Shown: piece by piece, positions 60,682 to 64,000 of the stretch | Layout of the letters: the number at the start of each line of letters is the position of its first letter | Position numbering within the stretch: position 1 is the first letter of the stretch | Assembly: GCF_013249065.1 (NCBI RefSeq) | Contig: NZ_JABRWQ010000006.1 | Coordinates: forward strand, 62,001 to 126,000 | Origin: Winogradskyella litoriviva | GTDB taxonomy: Bacteria > Bacteroidota > Bacteroidia > Flavobacteriales > Flavobacteriaceae | Length of the DNA: 64,000 nucleotides | Direction of reading: 5' to 3' | Notes under the pieces: model-generated | What the model was told of the DNA's origin: nothing | What the model saw: the letters and a program-made list of their open reading frames with translations, nothing else | Database searches by the model: none | Position numbers and translations under genes: made by a program

Positions 60682-61302
60682 ATGAAAAAGGCTAGCATTA
60701 TAATGATAATTGGTTCATTACTGTTATTAGGACTTTTTAAATTTCCTTTATGGAATATTATGCTTGGAGCACCTCAATATCCAGAACCTTTAGGAATGAA
60801 TATACATATTGATGGTATAAAAGGTGTATCCGAATTCGATTTACAAAATATTGACGGATTAAATCATTATATTGGGATGAAAACCATTCCAAAAGCCGAA
60901 GAAATGTGGGAATTCGCAGTTTTTCCTAAAGTAATATTAGGTATGGCTTTTTTAGGTATTATTATTGGCTTAATGAGCTTCTTTGATAAAGTAAGTTATA
61001 AGTTTTTTCTCGGTTGGTTTATTCTAATGTCTATTTTAGGAGTATTAGGCATGTATGATTTTAATAATTGGTTAGCAGATTATGGTGGCAATTTAGATTC
61101 ACACGCAATTATAAAAGTTACAAATCCTGATGGCACACCAATGTCTTACAAACCACCATTAATTGGTTTTAAAAAACTTTTAAATTTTGATGTTACTTCA
61201 TTACCACATACAGGAGGATATTTAATGTTTATTGGTATGTCTTTAACACTTTTTGCTTTTTGGCTAGGCCGAAAAACGAGTTTAAAGAAAACAACATCCT
61301 AG
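60682..61302 (+). CDS. membrane protein of the nos cluster, unknown function
   Basis: 206 residues with four hydrophobic helices: ASIIMIIGSLLLLGLFKFPLW, VILGMAFLGIIIGLMSFF, FFLGWFILMSILGVLGMY and GGYLMFIGMSLTLFAFWLG. The first external loop contains GAPQYPEPLGMNIHI and IDGLNHYIGMKTI, with His and Met residues that could bind copper. I associate this protein type with nos clusters in Bacteroidota, perhaps as an equivalent of NosB, but this is not certain. It is 26 bases before nosL. Confidence 0.7.
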   Translation: MKKASIIMIIGSLLLLGLFKFPLWNIMLGAPQYPEPLGMNIHIDGIKGVSEFDLQNIDGLNHYIGMKTIPKAEEMWEFAVFPKVILGMAFLGIIIGLMSFFDKVSYKFFLGWFILMSILGVLGMYDFNNWLADYGGNLDSHAIIKVTNPDGTPMSYKPPLIGFKKLLNFDVTSLPHTGGYLMFIGMSLTLFAFWLGRKTSLKKTTS

Positions 61303-61327
61303 TTTTACATTATAAAACACTAAAAAA

Positions 61328-61765
61328 ATGAAAACACTAAAACACTATTCAATACTTACATTACTGCTAATTTTTTCAAGTTGTAATGTATCACCAAAAC
61401 CCATAGAATATGGAAGCGATGGTTGTCACTTTTGTAAAATGACCATTGTAGATAAAGTACATGCCACAGAGTTTATTACCAAAAAAGGTAAAGTTTATAA
61501 ATTTGATGCAACAGAATGTATGATTAATTATTTCGATGAATTTGATACGTCGGAAATAGAATTATACCTCACAAATTATTTTTCAAAACCAGAAGCATTA
61601 ACTGACGCTACTAAAGCAACATATATAATAAGTAAAAACATCCCAAGTCCAATGGGAGCTTTTTTAACAGCTTTCGAGAATAAATCTGAAGCAGAAAAAA
61701 TACAAGCAGAAAAAGGCGGAAAACTCTATTCATGGACAGAATTACTAGCACATTTTAAAGACTAG
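61328..61765 (+). CDS. nosL: copper chaperone lipoprotein NosL
   Basis: 145 residues. The lipobox is IFSSC near residue 19. The conserved metal motif GCHFCKMTIVD near residues 33-43 (C-x2-C-x-M) and the following HATEFITKKGKVYKFDATECM match NosL. It delivers Cu(I) to apo-NosZ for CuZ assembly at the periplasmic face. nosD starts 5 bases downstream, so nosL-nosD-nosF-nosY is one tight group. Confidence 0.95.
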   Translation: MKTLKHYSILTLLLIFSSCNVSPKPIEYGSDGCHFCKMTIVDKVHATEFITKKGKVYKFDATECMINYFDEFDTSEIELYLTNYFSKPEALTDATKATYIISKNIPSPMGAFLTAFENKSEAEKIQAEKGGKLYSWTELLAHFKD

Positions 61766-61769
61766 TAAC

Positions 61770-63005
61770 ATGAAAAATTTAATTGTTTTTATTATAGCTA
61801 TTTTTATAGCTAACACTAGTATTGCCCAAACCATTGAGGTTTGTAAAACATGTCCTGTTTCAACTTTAAAAGATGCCATTACTCAGGCTAAAGAATTAGA
61901 TACTATAATCATTAAAAAAGGTACTTACAAAGAACACTCAATCTTTATAGATAAATCATTAACCATTATTGGCGAAAATTACCCAGTAATTGATGGTGAA
62001 AAAAAAGGGGAAATCATTACTATAAAAGCAGACAACGTAACAGTGGATGGTTTATTTATCATAAACGTTGGCAATAGCTACACTGAAGATTATGCTGCTA
62101 TTAGGGTTAAAAATAGCAAAAACTTTGTTATTCAGAATTTAGTCTTAGAAAAATTATTCTTCGGTATTTACATCGAAAAATCAACTGATGGAAAAGTATA
62201 TCATAACAAAATAATTGGAGATGCTGTAGAAGAATATAATTCTGGAAATGGTATACAGTTATGGTATAGTAAAAATGTAGAAATTGAACTCAATTATGTT
62301 GAACATGTAAGAGATGGAATTTACTTAGAATTCTCAGACGACTGCTTAATTAAAAACAATATTAGCACCCTAAATGTGCGTTACGGATTACATTTTATGT
62401 TTTCTAATGATGACATTTATCAAGATAATACTTTCGAAAACAATGGTGCAGGCGTCGCTGTGATGTTTTCTAAACGTATAAAAATGTATAACAATCTTTT
62501 TAAAGAAAATTGGGGAACCGCTTCTTATGGCATGCTATTAAAAGAAATAAATGATGCCGAAATTATTGGAAACACTTTTGAAAACAATACTATTGGTATC
62601 AACATAGAAGGCTCTAACCGTATTACATACAAACACAATAGTTTCTCAAATAACGGTTGGGCTATTAAAGTAAAAGGTGCTTGCTATGCCAATACGTTTA
62701 CGGAAAATAATTTTCTATACAACTCTTTTGATATCGCCTACAACAGTAATGTTAATGACAATGTTTTCGATAAAAATTACTGGAGCAGTTACACAGGCTA
62801 CGACTTAGATAAAAATGGTATTGGAGATATCCCTTACCGACCAGTAAAACTCTTTTCTTATATCGTAAATCGTACGCCAGAAACCATCATTTTACTGCGA
62901 AGTATGTTTATAGATATCATTGACTTTTCTGAAAAGGTATCACCTGTTTTTACACCAGATGATTTATTGGACAACAACCCACAAATAAAAAAACTAACAT
63001 GGTAA
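61770..63005 (+). CDS. nosD: nitrous oxide reductase maturation protein NosD
   Basis: 411 residues with signal peptide ending near SIAQ. The body is a right-handed parallel beta helix of NosD/CASH type, seen as repeated short units such as GIQLWYSKNVEIELNYVEHV, GIYLEFSDDCLIKNN and YGLHFMFSNDDIYQDN, and it ends in NDNVFDKNYWSSYTG. NosD is the periplasmic partner of the NosFY transporter in CuZ assembly and sulfur supply. It overlaps nosF by 7 bases. Confidence 0.94.
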   Translation: MKNLIVFIIAIFIANTSIAQTIEVCKTCPVSTLKDAITQAKELDTIIIKKGTYKEHSIFIDKSLTIIGENYPVIDGEKKGEIITIKADNVTVDGLFIINVGNSYTEDYAAIRVKNSKNFVIQNLVLEKLFFGIYIEKSTDGKVYHNKIIGDAVEEYNSGNGIQLWYSKNVEIELNYVEHVRDGIYLEFSDDCLIKNNISTLNVRYGLHFMFSNDDIYQDNTFENNGAGVAVMFSKRIKMYNNLFKENWGTASYGMLLKEINDAEIIGNTFENNTIGINIEGSNRITYKHNSFSNNGWAIKVKGACYANTFTENNFLYNSFDIAYNSNVNDNVFDKNYWSSYTGYDLDKNGIGDIPYRPVKLFSYIVNRTPETIILLRSMFIDIIDFSEKVSPVFTPDDLLDNNPQIKKLTW

Positions 63006-63706
63006 CCATAGAAAATCTACATAAAAAATTCGGTAAAAACCAAGTGCTAAGTGGTGTTGACCTCAACATTAACGAAGGGGGAATTTTCGCTGTACTTGGA
63101 CCTAATGGTTCAGGTAAAACCACTTTGATAAAATCGGTTTTGGGTATGGTAATTCCAGATAAAGGAAACATCACTGTACTTGGCAAAAACATTAAAAAGA
63201 ATTCTGAATACAGACATAAAATTGATTATTTACCGCAAATAGCCAACTTTCCGAGTAACCTACGTGTTAAAGAATTAATCAAAATGATTAAGGATTTACG
63301 TAAACCAACCAATGAAGATGAACGCTTAATTGAGCTTTTTAGATTAGAGCCTTTTTTAGACAAAAAATTAGGTAATCTTTCCGGTGGAACTAAGCAAAAA
63401 GTGAATCTCGTTTTAACTTTTATGTTTGATAGTCCGTTAATTATTTTAGACGAACCAACCACAGGTTTAGACCCAATTTCACTCATTAGATTAAAAGATT
63501 TAATTAAAGCAGAAAAAGCCAAAGGAAAAACAGTTATTATTACCTCACACATCATGAGTTTTGTTGAAGAAATTTCAGATGAAATTGTATTTATCCTAGA
63601 AGGTAAAATTTACTTTAAAGGCTCTATTCAAAAATTAAAAACCAAGACCAATCAACCCGATTTTGAACATGCGATTGCGTCTATATTAACCGATAACCAT
63701 GCTTAA
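62999..63706 (+). CDS. nosF: ABC transporter ATPase NosF
   Basis: 235 residues. Walker A GPNGSGKTTLIKS near residue 35, signature NLSGGTKQKVNL near 127, Walker B LIILDEPTTGLDP near 150, and the His switch in IITSHIM. It drives the NosY permease in NosZ maturation. It begins inside the end of nosD and overlaps nosY by 8 bases, indicating translational coupling. Confidence 0.95.
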   Translation: MVTIENLHKKFGKNQVLSGVDLNINEGGIFAVLGPNGSGKTTLIKSVLGMVIPDKGNITVLGKNIKKNSEYRHKIDYLPQIANFPSNLRVKELIKMIKDLRKPTNEDERLIELFRLEPFLDKKLGNLSGGTKQKVNLVLTFMFDSPLIILDEPTTGLDPISLIRLKDLIKAEKAKGKTVIITSHIMSFVEEISDEIVFILEGKIYFKGSIQKLKTKTNQPDFEHAIASILTDNHA

Positions 63707-64000
63707 GATATTAAAATATAGTTTTTACGACCTTATGCGTAGTCGCTGGAGTTACGTGTATTTCGCCTTTTATTTACTATTAGGTGTTGTCTTGTTGTTT
63801 TTGAATAACGATTTATCAAAAGCAGTTATTACTTTAATGAATGTCATCATCGTTTTAGTACCATTAATAGGCACCATTTTTGGTGTGATGTATTATTATA
63901 ATTCACAAGAATTTACCGAGCTACTTTTAGCACAACCTATTAAACGTTCGTCCATATTCTTAGGACAATATTTAGGTGTTGCTTTATCATTATCTATGAG
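63699..64000 (+). CDS. nosY: ABC transporter permease NosY, N-terminal part (cut by the window edge)
   Basis: From ATG at 63699 about 100 codons are visible: MLKILKYSFYDLMRSRWSY, a first helix (YVYFAFYLLLGVVLLFL), a second (AVITLMNVIIVLVPLIGTIFGV), then MYYYNSQEFTELLLAQPIKRSSIFLGQ, the cytoplasmic coupling segment typical of ABC-2/NosY permeases, and the start of the next helix. The stop codon lies beyond base 64000. Identity follows from sequence and from coupling to nosF. Confidence 0.93.
   Translation, partial: MLKILKYSFYDLMRSRWSYVYFAFYLLLGVVLLFLNNDLSKAVITLMNVIIVLVPLIGTIFGVMYYYNSQEFTELLLAQPIKRSSIFLGQYLGVALSLSM

Overview
The window is chromosomal DNA from a member of the Flavobacteriaceae (Bacteroidota), probably marine; I cannot fix the genus. 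The evidence is a low GC content, promoters of the Bacteroidota type (TTTG, about 19 bases, TAnnTTTG), few Shine-Dalgarno sequences, many Bacteroidota-specific families (PorT of type IX secretion, DUF5686-like barrel, DUF2723 membrane protein, lipoproteins with short lipoboxes) and protein sequences that read as flavobacterial throughout. No insertion sequence, prophage or CRISPR array was seen. The only obvious mobile-type cargo is a type II restriction-modification pair.

Layout. 1-2530: the rimP-nusA-infB operon (minus; infB runs off the left edge) with a hairpin in its leader. 2588-3750: a universal stress protein and tRNA-Gln. 3851-9667: a giant DUF2723 glycosyltransferase-like membrane protein, a polysaccharide deacetylase, a thioredoxin-fold protein without its cysteines and a Tat-type metallophosphoesterase. 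9851-15391: a LytTR response regulator and its TPR histidine kinase, facing a CsgG-like gene and two lipoproteins, with a LytTR-like tandem repeat between them. 15410-25146: aldehyde dehydrogenase, polA, an Eco47II-like restriction enzyme and its cytosine methyltransferase, an ABC-F ATPase and Sua5. 25306-33548: an unrecognised pathway of one nucleotidyltransferase-fold protein, two B12-type radical SAM proteins and two methyltransferases in one tight operon, convergent with a flippase, a glycosyltransferase and a nucleoside phosphorylase-like protein. 33732-38273: translation genes rplM-rpsI, rpsB-tsf, pyrH-frr. 38293-48853: outer-membrane barrel, RND exporter, asnS, rpoN, a PAP2-like membrane protein, porT and an ExbB/ExbD set. 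48929-56646: tRNA-Ser, asparaginase, TatD, a retropepsin-like protein, an orphan NarL-type regulator with two striking downstream dyads, then sucAB (minus). 56707-64000: an outer-membrane protein and a clade-II-type nitrous oxide reductase cluster (cytochrome c, fasciclin, nosZ, membrane protein, nosL, nosD, nosF, nosY cut by the right edge).

The strongest system-level signals are these. (a) After the NarL-type regulator lie two near-identical palindromes at 52054 and 52240. Each is followed by similar promoter DNA and a terminator; one unit encodes no protein and the other a 37-residue membrane peptide. (b) The radical SAM/methyltransferase locus has the gene content of a surface-glycan, lipid or small-molecule pathway that I cannot name. 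(c) The nos cluster is preceded by a Crp/Fnr-type palindrome placed at about -42 from a textbook Bacteroidota promoter. (d) Hairpins lie in the leaders of rimP, rplM and rpsB, where autoregulation would be expected. All functional statements come from reading the sequence and recalling protein families; no database search was run.
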